A DNA stretch of 64,000 nt. Origin: Pseudomonas brassicacearum subsp. brassicacearum. GTDB taxonomy: Bacteria > Pseudomonadota > Gammaproteobacteria > Pseudomonadales > Pseudomonadaceae. Position numbers and translations under genes: made by a program. Shown here piece after piece: positions 33,317 to 41,680 of the stretch (position 1 is its first letter; each line of letters begins with the position of its first letter). The stretch lies in assembly GCF_008801605.1 (NCBI RefSeq), contig NZ_VZPJ01000001.1, forward strand, positions 1 to 64,000, written 5' to 3'. The notes under the pieces are model-generated. The model saw only the letters and a list, made by a program, of their open reading frames with translations, was not told the origin of the DNA and did no database searches.

Positions 33317-33693
33317 CGCTTACCCCATGCCTGGAGACGCCACCTCAGCGTCTGCACAAGGTGTAGAGCAGCAACCGTGCCAGTTGAATATTCATTTATT
33401 AATCAACTGCTTAGGATCTTAGCCGGATCATGTCACTGTCGCTTGACGGACAAGCTGTTGATCCACTGTTGCCTGACGAACATTCGCTGCGTCGATGTTT
33501 GTGGCAGCAACTGTTGCCGGGCACACACTTGCGCAACAGATTGTTCGCAGCGAGGGCAGCCCTTTCCCTGATGAACGCTGTACAAGCCCCGTATTTACAG
33601 GCGTTGGGCCTCGGGCATGGACTGTGCAATAGCCACTGGCACCGGCAGGTTTCTCCCCCTGCCCACCTATTCGTCATAAGAAGGAACATCACC
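33317..33693. other. 377-bp divergent control region between msuE and sfnB
   Basis: It contains the sigma-54 promoter for msuE (33367-33382) and, beside it, a dyad CAGTTGA (33381-33387) ... TCAACTG (33403-33409) with a 15-bp AT-rich centre. Nothing equally clear was found for sfnB; the candidate GGCAC at 33640-33650 lacks a correctly placed GC. No gene is seen in the remaining part. Confidence 0.65.
33367..33382 (-). promoter_or_regulatory. Sigma-54 (-24/-12) promoter of the msuE-sfnG operon
   Basis: On the minus strand the sequence TGGCACGGTTGCTGCT matches TGGCACG-N4-(T)TGCW, with exactly ten bases between the invariant GG and GC. It predicts a start site about 40 bases before msuE. It fits activation by the SfnR-like protein at 24227. 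Confidence 0.85.
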
Positions 33694-34938
33694 ATGACCG
33701 CACAGCAACAACACCTGCCGCCGATCCTTTCCACCGGCACCGACTATGAGCCCTTGGCCGAACGTTTTCGGCCGATCTTTACACGCATCCAGGCCGGCGC
33801 CCTGGAGCGTGAGCAGACGCGCAGCTTGCCCTTTGAACAGGTGAAATGGCTGAAGGAAACAGGCTTTGGTGCCATTCGCGTACCGGTCGAATATGGCGGC
33901 GCCGGGGCGTCGTTGCCGCAACTGTTGCAACTGCTGATCGAACTGGCTGAAGCCGATTCCAACCTGCCCCAGGCGCTTCGCGGGCACTTTGCATTTGTCG
34001 AGGACCGCCTCAACGCCCACGCCAGCAGCCCACAAGACATCTGGTTCAAGCGCTTCGTCGAGGGTGAACTGGTGGGCAATGCCTGGACGGAAGTCGGCGC
34101 CGTGAAAATCGGCGACGTCGGCACCCGGGTTTCCCGCCTGGGTGATCAATGGGTCGTCAACGGCACCAAGTACTACAGCACCGGCAGTATCTTCGCCGAC
34201 TGGATCGACGTGTATGCCCAACGCGACGACAACGGCGCCGACGTGATTGCCGCCGTGCGCGTGCACCAGTCGGGCGTCAAGCAAAGCGATGACTGGGACG
34301 GTTTTGGCCAACGCACTACCGGCAGCGGCACGTCGCTGTTCGAGAATGCGTTGGTCGAGGCGCAGAACCTCATCGACTTCTCCACCCGCTTCAAATACCA
34401 GACCGCGTTTTATCAACTGGTCTTGCTGGCCGTGCTGATCGGTGCCGGCCGCGCTGCGGTTCATGACATTACCGAGCAAGTGCGCAAACGCACGCGGGTC
34501 TTCAGCACCGGCAATGCCAGCGAAGTGAGCCAGGACGTGCAGGTGCAGCAAGTGGTCGGCAGGGCCTCGGCCCAGGTCTATGCCGCCGAAGCCACTGCCC
34601 TGCGAGCCGCGAGCGCCTCCCAACGCGCCTACGAAAGCCGCTTCAGTCAGAACACCGAGACCGAACACACCGCCAACATCGCCGCTGAACTGGAATCGGC
34701 CCAGGCCCAGGTGGTCATCTCCGACCTGGTGCTACGCACCACCAGCGACCTGTTCAATGCCCTTGGTGCCTCGGCCACCAGCACCAGCAAGGCCCTCGAC
34801 CGTCACTGGCGCAATGCCCGAACCGCCGCTTCGCACAATCCGTTGATCTACAAGGAGCGCATTATTGGTGATTGGGAAATCAATGGTACGGAACCGCCGT
34901 ATGTCTGGCAGATTGGCGGGGGGTCCAAGCAGCGTTGA
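33694..34938 (+). CDS. sfnB: SfnB-family sulfur acquisition oxidoreductase (acyl-CoA dehydrogenase fold)
   Basis: A 414-residue flavoprotein of the acyl-CoA dehydrogenase/DszC group. It has the FMN/FAD-binding middle domain (NAWTEVGAVKIGDVGTRVSR, GDQWVVNGTKYYSTGSIFAD) and a C-terminal helical domain ending ALDRHWRNARTAASHNPLIYK, as in DszC/SfnB. The exact reaction of SfnB is not established; the family is tied to growth on organic sulfur. The start at 33694 follows AAGAAGGAACATCACC; upstream open frame is not protein-like. It is divergent from the msuE-sfnG operon and shares its control region. Confidence 0.9.
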   Translation: MTAQQQHLPPILSTGTDYEPLAERFRPIFTRIQAGALEREQTRSLPFEQVKWLKETGFGAIRVPVEYGGAGASLPQLLQLLIELAEADSNLPQALRGHFAFVEDRLNAHASSPQDIWFKRFVEGELVGNAWTEVGAVKIGDVGTRVSRLGDQWVVNGTKYYSTGSIFADWIDVYAQRDDNGADVIAAVRVHQSGVKQSDDWDGFGQRTTGSGTSLFENALVEAQNLIDFSTRFKYQTAFYQLVLLAVLIGAGRAAVHDITEQVRKRTRVFSTGNASEVSQDVQVQQVVGRASAQVYAAEATALRAASASQRAYESRFSQNTETEHTANIAAELESAQAQVVISDLVLRTTSDLFNALGASATSTSKALDRHWRNARTAASHNPLIYKERIIGDWEINGTEPPYVWQIGGGSKQR

Positions 34939-34952
34939 GTAGGTGGGTTGGT

Positions 34953-34986
34953 GTGTATATCCGTTACCGCAGGAACGGATATACAC
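34953..34986. terminator. Perfect 13-bp hairpin after sfnB
   Basis: GTGTATATCCGTT (34953-34965), loop ACCGCAGG, AACGGATATACAC (34974-34986). It follows the sfnB stop by 14 bp, then a C-rich and A-rich stretch. It probably ends the sfnB transcript; the same stem sequence may be the head of a dispersed Pseudomonas repeat. Confidence 0.6.
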
Positions 34987-35126
34987 CCCCTCCCCCCAAA
35001 AAAACCCAACAAGCGACTTACCCCAATACAAACAGACAAGACCAAGCACAAAAAGGATCAACTAGCTGACGACCCAAACACACCGCATAATCGATCTACC
35101 CCCATCCACCCGAAGGGTCGCTGAAG

Positions 35127-35897
35127 ATGACAGTTATCCATAAGGCCGCTCAGATAGGATACTCAGCAGAAGCCCGCACCTATACCCAAGGGCGCCCAGA
35201 CTACCCAAGCGAAATACAGGCCTGGCTCAGCAGTGCACTGGAAATCAGCCCAGGATCGACAGTCATTGAATTAGGAGCCGGTACCGGTAAGTTCACTCGC
35301 CTGCTGGACTCAATGACGATCAATACCATCGCCATCGAACCGGTCGAGGCGATGCGAATCGAGTTTGCCAAGCATCTGCCGAACACCAGGATTCTGGAGG
35401 GAACGGCCGAATCCATTCCCCTCGAGGCAGGGGCGGCGCAGGCGCTCGTATGTGCTCAAGCCTTCCACTGGTTCGCGAATGAAACCGCGCTCCAAGAGAT
35501 TCACCGAGTACTCAAACCGGGCGGCCGGCTCGGTCTGATCTGGAACGTGCGTGATGAGTCAGTGGACTGGGTGGCCGACATCACCAAAATCATCACCCCC
35601 TTCGAAGGCGATACCCCACGCTTTCATACCGGAAACTGGCGACGCCCCTTCAACGGACGTTACTTCTCGGAGCCCGAACTGACCTGTTTTAGTTACAGCC
35701 ACGCAGGCAGCCCCGAGACGGTCATCCTGGATCGCTTTCTGTCCGTGAGCTTCATCGCAGCGCTGCCTGACGCAGAGAAAAAACAGGTAGCGGATCAACT
35801 ACGGGCCTTGATTCAGACCCATCCGGCGCTGCGCGGGCGCAAGCACATTGAGTTCCCTTATCAGACCCACGCTTATTCATGTCGCCGCCTGGATTGA
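35127..35897 (+). CDS. SAM-dependent methyltransferase, class I
   Basis: A 256-residue methyltransferase. Motif I is VIELGAGTGKFTRLL, motif II ends in IAIEPVEAMR, and the post-motif segments are LEGTAESIPLEAGAAQALVCAQAFHWF and EIHRVLKPGGRLGLIWN. This is the Methyltransf_11 pattern of UbiE-like small-molecule enzymes. The substrate is unknown. It is a single gene; a likely ribosome site AAGGG lies before the ATG. Confidence 0.88.
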   Translation: MTVIHKAAQIGYSAEARTYTQGRPDYPSEIQAWLSSALEISPGSTVIELGAGTGKFTRLLDSMTINTIAIEPVEAMRIEFAKHLPNTRILEGTAESIPLEAGAAQALVCAQAFHWFANETALQEIHRVLKPGGRLGLIWNVRDESVDWVADITKIITPFEGDTPRFHTGNWRRPFNGRYFSEPELTCFSYSHAGSPETVILDRFLSVSFIAALPDAEKKQVADQLRALIQTHPALRGRKHIEFPYQTHAYSCRRLD

Positions 35898-35981
35898 ATC
35901 ACGACGCCATCAACCCGGCAGGAACTCGTACCTGACGCCCCCAAAACACTGGCATCATGCCTTTTTCCTTGCACTCATGGA

Positions 35982-36713
35982 GTGACTGTGACGAATCTTT
36001 GTGCCGCCCCTGAGTTTGCTCCCGCCGCCACTTTACCGCCCTACCGCCTCTTTCCCCGGCTCGGGATGCTTGTACTTGCGACCCTGATAGTCTTCCTGGC
36101 AGCAGTGCCCGAAGTCCTGTTCATACCCGCAGACATGCAGGCCTACCTGACGTTCACGACCACCTCGGGTATCACCGCGCTCGTTCTCCTCGCTCTCTTC
36201 GCCCTGCAGTACCGCGCCGATGCGCGCACTCAATGGCGTGGTCATTACATAGGCCCCCCCCTGCGGTGGGGTGCGCTTGGCATCGTTGGCGCCTACCTGT
36301 TTTTCGGGGTGGCCACCCTCGTGCTGGGGTTGCCACGAGAAGTGTTCATGGCCGAGCTTCTGGACGGGCTCAACAGCTGGCAGGCCACGATCAAGATCGC
36401 CTCGCTGATCGTGCTGCCACCCATCGCCGAAGAGTTGTTTTTCCGCCATTACATGCTCCGACTGTTCCCCTACGAGAACAGCCGTGCCTGGACATGGATC
36501 GCGGTCATCGTTACGTCGGCCATCTTCGCCGCCATGCACATCCAATACGGGAACTGGATCACCGTCGTGCTGATCTTCGCCTGTGGGGGCATATTCGCTA
36601 TCGCAAGAGTGGTCAGCGGTGGCCTGCTGGTTCCGGTGCTCCTGCATTCGCTGGCCGAAATGGTTGCACTGACCACTGATAAGTCTTTCTCGCTGATGGG
36701 GCTTTACGGTTAA
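35982..36713 (+). CDS. CPBP-family intramembrane glutamic endopeptidase
   Basis: A membrane protein of about 241-243 residues with 7-8 hydrophobic segments. It has the CPBP/CAAX protease motifs: EELFFRH (EExxxR), FAAMHIQYGN (FxxxH) and a third block LLHSLAE where many members have HxxxN. The family cleaves within membranes or handles prenylated and bacteriocin-type peptides; the target here is unknown. GTG 35988 is better placed behind GGAG than GTG 35982. Confidence 0.85.
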   Translation: MTVTNLCAAPEFAPAATLPPYRLFPRLGMLVLATLIVFLAAVPEVLFIPADMQAYLTFTTTSGITALVLLALFALQYRADARTQWRGHYIGPPLRWGALGIVGAYLFFGVATLVLGLPREVFMAELLDGLNSWQATIKIASLIVLPPIAEELFFRHYMLRLFPYENSRAWTWIAVIVTSAIFAAMHIQYGNWITVVLIFACGGIFAIARVVSGGLLVPVLLHSLAEMVALTTDKSFSLMGLYG

Positions 36714-36738
36714 GCCAGCGGTGCCAGGCCAGAGCCCT

Positions 36739-37365
36739 TTATGGCGCCTGAACCTCGACTTGCGGCAGAGGAAGCTCGCCCAGCGGTGAGTAATGCATGG
36801 TCAGGACCGCCCACCTCAGTCCCTCCACGCCTGGCACGGTGTCGGAGGCCTTGGATGAATGCTCGACGTAGCCGGCATATTCCTCGACGTACTGGAGATG
36901 CTTTTCCCAGCGCGCCTGATCAAAGTTCACGCCAAAGATAATGACGCTGCCCGTCGCCACCTTTTCCGCCTGGGCTTTCAAGCGGGTCATGTACCAATAG
37001 TCTCTGGCCGCACTGTCGAACATCTTGCCCTGGTTGGCATTGGCGAAGGGGGTCTTGAGTTCAATGAAGTGAAAGCGCTTTTCATCCTGGTCGCGGATCC
37101 ACAGGTCGCATTGCTTGGAGACGATATCCATCTGCGACCAACGCTGATCAAGCGCCACCTTGTACTCGACACCCACATCGGCCAGCTCGCGGTCGGGGCC
37201 ACGAAGCCCACGGGCGTGGATCAACCAGAAATAGAACTCGAATTTCAGCCAGCCCTCGAAACCGTTGGCCAGGGCACTGATGGATGACGGCAGGTATTTG
37301 CGGTCCTCCTTCCACGATTGCATGAAGTCGCGAAACGCGGATGCGACGTCAGGGATTCCGGGCAT
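36739..37365 (-). CDS. Uncharacterised protein with PD-(D/E)XK nuclease-like motif
   Basis: A 208-residue protein, not recognised by name. Residues E38 (FEGWLKFE), D87 (KQCDLWIRD) and E102-L-K104 (FHFIELKTPF) are spaced as in the PD-(D/E)XK nuclease fold, with predicted strands around them. This suggests a nuclease-like core, but no partner methylase, ATPase or toxin-antitoxin gene is nearby. ATG 37365 is preceded by AAGGAAG. It converges with the CPBP gene. Confidence 0.6.
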   Translation of the reverse strand: MPGIPDVASAFRDFMQSWKEDRKYLPSSISALANGFEGWLKFEFYFWLIHARGLRGPDRELADVGVEYKVALDQRWSQMDIVSKQCDLWIRDQDEKRFHFIELKTPFANANQGKMFDSAARDYWYMTRLKAQAEKVATGSVIIFGVNFDQARWEKHLQYVEEYAGYVEHSSKASDTVPGVEGLRWAVLTMHYSPLGELPLPQVEVQAP

Positions 37366-37479
37366 GGGTCACTTCCTTGTATCGGCCTGAAGATTTTTGG
37401 CATAGTGCCATCACCCTCCCGCTGGCTACAATGCCACACTATGATTTCGCAAACGTCAGTACCTCAAACAAGGGCAACC

Positions 37480-37857
37480 ATGAACTCTCACGCAGCGTGC
37501 CTCGGACTGTCTGCCTTGACGCTCGCCTTCCTGAGTGGGCCCGTCCAGGCCTCTACGTGGCAGATCTGCCACCTGGAGCTGCGTATCGTCGAGGTCTTGA
37601 AACAACCCTACCCACAGCTTCAGGCGCAGATCGTGAAAGCCAGGCCGAAATCCGCCTCGGTGGAGTGCCCCGCGCAAGGCTCATCGCTCACCTTCACCCC
37701 GGAAACCCCGGACTACCAAGCCACGCTGCCCCGCCGACAATGGCCCGGCAAAGGGCAGTCGGTACGGGTGGACTACCGCTACCTCGATGGCGTTTGTAAA
37801 GGCGACGGCAACTCCTATGCGTGTCGTATCAAGCACTACCCGGTGGTGGGTCGATAA
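37480..37857 (+). CDS. Small secreted protein of unknown function
   Basis: A 125-residue protein with a clear signal peptide (HAACLGLSALTLAFLSGPVQAS). The mature part has four cysteines (QICHLEL, VECPAQG, GVCKGDG, YACRIKH), possibly two disulfides, and a small beta-rich look. The family is not recognised; it resembles conserved Pseudomonas periplasmic proteins. The start at 37480 has AAGGGC upstream. It is divergent from the gene at 37365. Confidence 0.75.
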   Translation: MNSHAACLGLSALTLAFLSGPVQASTWQICHLELRIVEVLKQPYPQLQAQIVKARPKSASVECPAQGSSLTFTPETPDYQATLPRRQWPGKGQSVRVDYRYLDGVCKGDGNSYACRIKHYPVVGR

Positions 37858-37904
37858 TCAGTCACCTGGGGACCGTGGCATTTAGCTGATGACCTCAATG
37901 CAAC

Positions 37905-38600
37905 TCAAGCCAACAGCTCAGTGATCCAACGGGCCTGCCGGGCTATGTCTTGCAGCTTCTCTTCCGGCACGGCTTGCCGCGCCTTGGCGAAGCTGGTGAG
38001 GGTCTTTTGCTTCTGGCACAGCAGGCGCTGCCACTTGGCCAGGAAGATCGGGTTACGGGCTTGCAGCTGCAGCGGGCCGAAGTACAGCTCCTCGGCGGTG
38101 TACGTCACCGGCCCGGCGCGCTCGGCGACGATGATCTCGTAGTAGAAACGGTTTTCCCGCAGCACTTCCTCGCAGAGGATGCGGTAGTCGTTCTCCATCA
38201 GCCATTGACGCAGCGGTTGCTCGCCGCCGTTGGGTTGCAGGATCAGGCGCTCCTGGCCGCTCAACCGCGCTTTGCCGCTGTCCAGGATGTCGCGGATCGT
38301 CTCGCCGCCCATGCCACAGAGGCTGATCGCCGTGATCCCGTCTTCCGGCTCGATCGCCGCCAGGCCATTGGCCAGGCGCACGCTGATCTGCTGTTCCAGG
38401 CCATTCTCCCCAACGGTGCGTTCGGCGGCGCGAAACGGCGTCAGCGCCACCTCGCCAGCCACCGCCATCGCGATGGCGCCACGGCGCAGCAAGGCCACCG
38501 GCAGGTAAGCGTGATCCGAGCCGATGTCGGCCAGGCGCGCACCTGCCGGCATATGCGCCGCCACGCGCTCCAGGCGCATGGACAAGGTCTGTTCGTTCAA
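37905..38600 (-). CDS. trmK: tRNA (adenine(22)-N1)-methyltransferase TrmK
   Basis: A 231-residue class I methyltransferase. It begins with LADIGSDHAYLPVALLRRG (motif I) and has GITAISLCGMGGETI and LILQPNGGEQPLRQWL, characteristic of TrmK, which methylates A22 of some tRNAs. TrmK is best known from Gram-positive bacteria, but pseudomonads carry this form. The start is TTG at 38600, with AGGGA upstream; the next ATG (38579) would shorten the conserved N-terminus. It follows the sugar dehydrogenase gene by 15 bp and may be cotranscribed. Confidence 0.88.
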   Translation of the reverse strand: MNEQTLSMRLERVAAHMPAGARLADIGSDHAYLPVALLRRGAIAMAVAGEVALTPFRAAERTVGENGLEQQISVRLANGLAAIEPEDGITAISLCGMGGETIRDILDSGKARLSGQERLILQPNGGEQPLRQWLMENDYRILCEEVLRENRFYYEIIVAERAGPVTYTAEELYFGPLQLQARNPIFLAKWQRLLCQKQKTLTSFAKARQAVPEEKLQDIARQARWITELLA

Positions 38601-38615
38601 CTGCAGTTCCCTGGA

Positions 38616-39542
38616 TTAATCGTAGAACGGCTCAACCGCCGTCCGACTGCCGACAAAAAAGCTGTCCGCGACCAACCGCAGCGGCTGCAGGTCCATGTCG
38701 CTGGTTTTGTCGGCAATCAGTTGTTGAAAATGTCGATACACCGCCGCGTACTCGCCTTCCTCGGAAACAGCCTGGCCCACGCCGTCGATGCTCAACAGCG
38801 CACCGCCATTGTCCAGACGCAGGACGCCTTCGGCGCAGCGAATCTCGATGCTCCAGAGCTCGTCATGCCCATGGTCGAAATCGAACTCCGCACGAACATC
38901 GAGGTGGCGCGCGTCGGCCATCTTGATGCTGGCGGCAATCGGCGACTGGCAGTTGTCCGGCACGCGCAACTCGGCGGACTCCACGAACAGCGGCAACGCC
39001 AGCAGATGGGTCACAATCGACAAGGCATTGATACCCGGATCGAAGACGCCCAGGCCACCGGGTTGCCAGATCCACGCCTGGCCGGGGTGCCACTTGCGCA
39101 CGTCTTCCTTCCAGTCGATCTGCACGCTCTGCAAGGTGCGACTCGCCAGCCAGTCACGGGCGGCTGCGATGCCCGGCGCGTAACGCGAATGCCAGGCGAA
39201 CAGGCCGCTGACGCCTTGCTCGCGGACCTGCTCCACCAACGCCATGGCTTCTCCCAGCGTGGCGCACGGCGGTTTTTCCACCAGCACGTGTTTGCCAGCC
39301 GCCAGCGCCTGTTGCACCAGGGCAAATCGACCTTGTGGCGGTGTGCAAAACGCAATGGCATCGACCTGCGGACCGTTTTCGAGCAGTTCGCCCAGGGACC
39401 GGAAGTTATCCACCCCGGCGCAAGGCAGCCCTTGCGTGGCGACAGCCACCAGTTGAAACGCGGGGTTGGCGTGGATGGCTGGAACGTGTTGATCCTGGGC
39501 AATCTTGCCGTAGCCCACCAGCCCGAGACGAATCGGTTGCAT
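38616..39542 (-). CDS. L-arabinose/D-galactose 1-dehydrogenase (Gfo/Idh/MocA family)
   Basis: A 308-residue NAD(P)-dependent dehydrogenase. It has the nucleotide loop GLVGYGKIAQDQHVPAI, the EKPP motif (HVLVEKPPCATLGE), the active-site region FAWHSRYAPGI and the block WKEDVRKWHPGQAWIWQPGG. These match the arabinose/galactose 1-dehydrogenase group that starts the oxidative pathway via the lactone. The length agrees with the Azospirillum enzyme (309). The start at 39542 has AGGAG upstream. No other pathway enzymes lie near; a DeoR regulator precedes it on the same strand. Confidence 0.87.
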   Translation of the reverse strand: MQPIRLGLVGYGKIAQDQHVPAIHANPAFQLVAVATQGLPCAGVDNFRSLGELLENGPQVDAIAFCTPPQGRFALVQQALAAGKHVLVEKPPCATLGEAMALVEQVREQGVSGLFAWHSRYAPGIAAARDWLASRTLQSVQIDWKEDVRKWHPGQAWIWQPGGLGVFDPGINALSIVTHLLALPLFVESAELRVPDNCQSPIAASIKMADARHLDVRAEFDFDHGHDELWSIEIRCAEGVLRLDNGGALLSIDGVGQAVSEEGEYAAVYRHFQQLIADKTSDMDLQPLRLVADSFFVGSRTAVEPFYD

Positions 39543-39673
39543 CGATGACTCCTGATTTTTGTACTTGTGATCGGCCAGCAAACTAGACGCAAATCGCCCG
39601 GCGGACAATGGGGGCCGTGCAGTATCTATACGATGGTCCTGCGCAATTGGGTAACAGCAGTGCCGCAAAGACC

Positions 39674-40468
39674 TCAGCTGTGCCGTAGCTCACTGGCTGC
39701 AGTCACGACGTTGGTCACCCGGCCGAAGAAGGGTTCGAGTCGCTCACGCGGCGCATCGTGCTCCACCACCAGGGTGGCGACCTCTTCGCAGGCGGCCACC
39801 TGATAGTGGGCAACGCTGGAGAGTTTCTCATTGGTCACCGCCGCGATCACCTGCCCGCTTGCCGCGACCACCGCGCGCTTGAACTCCGCGTCATCCAGGC
39901 CGAACGCCGTGACGCCATTGTCCGGATCGATGGCGCAGGCACCGAGGAAGCACACGTCAAAACTGAACTGACGCAATTGCTGGACAGCCGTCAGCCCGAT
40001 CACACCACCCGCGTTAGGACTCAAGCGGCCACCCAGCAGGATGACCTCAGCGCGGGGCAGCTTCATCAACTGAACCGCAATCAGCGGCGAATTGGTGGTG
40101 AGGGTCAGCTGCAGTTGCGGATCGATGGCGCAGGCCACGGCCAGATTGGTCGACCCGGCGTCGATGAAGACGTGCTGGCCCGCGCGCAGCAGTGCAGCGG
40201 CCGCTTGGCCGAGACTGCCCTTGCGCGCCGGGTCTTTGCGCACGCGTACCTCCATCGGCCCTTCGGGAGCGGGCAAGAGTATCGCGCCGCCATAAACGCG
40301 CTTGCACACTCCCGCCGCTGCCAACGCGCCCAGGTCACGCCGTATCGAATGCTCGGACACATTGAATTCGCTGGCCAAGTCGGCCGCGATCACCCGGCCA
40401 TACCGGGCAAGACGCTGGCTGATCAATTGCTGGCGTTCGCCGGGGAACGCTTCGTGAGGAGAAGTCAT
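39674..40468 (-). CDS. DeoR/GlpR-family transcriptional regulator
   Basis: A 264-residue repressor. The N-terminal helix-turn-helix reads RQQLISQRLARYGRVIAADL and FNVSEHSIRRDLGALAAAGV; the C-terminal sugar-phosphate-sensing domain has FIDAGSTNLAVACAI, LTLTTNSPLIAVQL, VILLGGRLSPNAGGVIG and FLGACAIDPDNGVTAF. The start at 40468 (MTSPHEAFPG) is chosen over an upstream ATG with no family match. It probably controls the sugar dehydrogenase downstream and, through direct repeats at 40486-40514, itself. Confidence 0.9.
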   Translation of the reverse strand: MTSPHEAFPGERQQLISQRLARYGRVIAADLASEFNVSEHSIRRDLGALAAAGVCKRVYGGAILLPAPEGPMEVRVRKDPARKGSLGQAAAALLRAGQHVFIDAGSTNLAVACAIDPQLQLTLTTNSPLIAVQLMKLPRAEVILLGGRLSPNAGGVIGLTAVQQLRQFSFDVCFLGACAIDPDNGVTAFGLDDAEFKRAVVAASGQVIAAVTNEKLSSVAHYQVAACEEVATLVVEHDAPRERLEPFFGRVTNVVTAASELRHS

Positions 40469-40485
40469 GACAGTACAACCTGCAT

Positions 40486-40514
40486 AAACGAGCACTAATG
40501 ATCACAAACGAGCA
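40486..40514. promoter_or_regulatory. Direct repeats AAACGAGCA upstream of the DeoR gene
   Basis: Two copies of AAACGAGCA (40486-40494 and 40506-40514), 20 bp apart and hence on nearly the same helix face, with similar flanks (CATAAACGAGCAC, CACAAACGAGCAA). DeoR-type repressors commonly bind such direct repeats, so this is a likely autoregulatory operator. Confidence 0.55.
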
Positions 40515-40579
40515 AATAGTGCCGCTTATGCAGCGAGGCGTCAAACCCGCTCGTCAAGCGGGCTGTCAAACGTTAAAGA

Positions 40580-41587
40580 TCAAGCGGCCCCAGGGACATT
40601 CGTGCCCATACTCAAGGGCAGGAAAGGTTGAATCTCATCGATTTCCTCGGCACTGAGGCGCAGCTGTGCGCCGGCAATCAGCCCATCGACCTGCGCGGAA
40701 CGGCGGGCACCGACGATGGCGCCGGTCACCACCGGCTTGCGCAGTACCCAGGCGATGGCGACTGCCACCGCGCTCACCCCATGCCGTTCACCGATACCGG
40801 CCAAAACCTCGACCAGCGCCAGGTTCGCACTCAAGCGCGGCTCCTGGAAGTCCGCGCTGCGGGCCTTGCGCCAATCGTCATCGGGCAATTGGGCGATGCG
40901 CTCGCGCGTCATGCTCCCCGAAAGCAGGCCCGATTGAAGGGTGGAATAGGCCAGGACACCCATCCCCGCCTTCTCGCAGAATGGCAGGACGTCTTCCTCG
41001 ATATCTCGCATCAGGGCGGAATAAGGCGGCTGGAGTGAGACGATCTCGGTTACCGCCTGGGCGCGCTTGAGTTGCGCGACATCGAAATTGGAGACGCCGA
41101 TAGCGCGAACTTTTCCCTGTTCGCGGGCGGTGTCCAACGCCGAAAGCGCACTTTCGATTCCTTCACTGCTGCCGTCGGCAGGAAAGGCCGGCCAGTGGAT
41201 CTGATAAAGATCGATGGTTTCGACTTGCAGCCGGCGCAAGCTTGCCTCGACCTCGGCAAGCAGCGATTGAGGCGCCAGCGAGTGCGAGATCGCTTTGGTG
41301 ACCGGGTCCCAGACCAGACTGCCCTTGGTGAACACCAACGGACGCCGTGAAGCCGGCACCCGGCGCAACAGTTGCCCAACCAGTTGTTCGGCGTGGCCCA
41401 AGCCATAAACCGCCGCGGTATCGATCCAGTTCACACCACGCTCGACGGCATATTCAAGGGCGCCCAGGCTGTCCTCGTCGTCCTGCGCGCCCCAACTGTA
41501 TTCCCAGCCGGTGCCAGCAATGGCCCAGGTTCCCAGGCCAATGGGCGAAATCAGAAAATCCGATGATCCAAGACGATTCTTTTGCAT
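40580..41587 (-). CDS. Aldo/keto reductase
   Basis: A 335-residue NADPH-dependent oxidoreductase. The catalytic tetrad is visible: D in NWIDTAAVYG, Y in the same block, K in PLVFTKGSLVW and H in YQIHWP. The barrel end has the nucleotide-binding AIVGARRSAQVD. The substrate is unknown; it resembles the YajO/general stress group. ATG 41587. It is divergent from the LysR gene at 41681, with a strong dyad between them. Confidence 0.92.
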   Translation of the reverse strand: MQKNRLGSSDFLISPIGLGTWAIAGTGWEYSWGAQDDEDSLGALEYAVERGVNWIDTAAVYGLGHAEQLVGQLLRRVPASRRPLVFTKGSLVWDPVTKAISHSLAPQSLLAEVEASLRRLQVETIDLYQIHWPAFPADGSSEGIESALSALDTAREQGKVRAIGVSNFDVAQLKRAQAVTEIVSLQPPYSALMRDIEEDVLPFCEKAGMGVLAYSTLQSGLLSGSMTRERIAQLPDDDWRKARSADFQEPRLSANLALVEVLAGIGERHGVSAVAVAIAWVLRKPVVTGAIVGARRSAQVDGLIAGAQLRLSAEEIDEIQPFLPLSMGTNVPGAA

Positions 41588-41640
41588 AGCGAGTACTCCA
41601 CAGATGATGTGGGCCAGTATCCGGGAGCAATCTCATGACG

Positions 41641-41659
41641 ATAAGATAGGTAATCTTAT
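41641..41659. promoter_or_regulatory. Dyad ATAAGAT-N5-ATCTTAT between aldo/keto reductase and LysR genes
   Basis: A perfect 7-bp inverted repeat around AGGTA, in the 93-bp divergent gap and 22 bp before the LysR start. Its position and form fit a LysR recognition site controlling both genes. Confidence 0.7.
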
Positions 41660-41680
41660 TTGAACTACTGAACAGAATTC

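Noticed and set aside
33525..33540. GG-N10-GC match (GGGCACACACTTGC) before sfnB
   Set aside because: Spacing fits only if the -24 element is shifted, and it then loses the TGGCAC match.
33630..33655. Possible sigma-54 promoter before sfnB (TGGCACCGGCAGG)
   Set aside because: The -24 part matches but there is no GC at the required ten-base distance.
34939..35126. Attachment site or small mobile element after sfnB
   Set aside because: Only a hairpin and C/A-rich DNA are visible; there is no integrase, transposase or flanking direct repeat.
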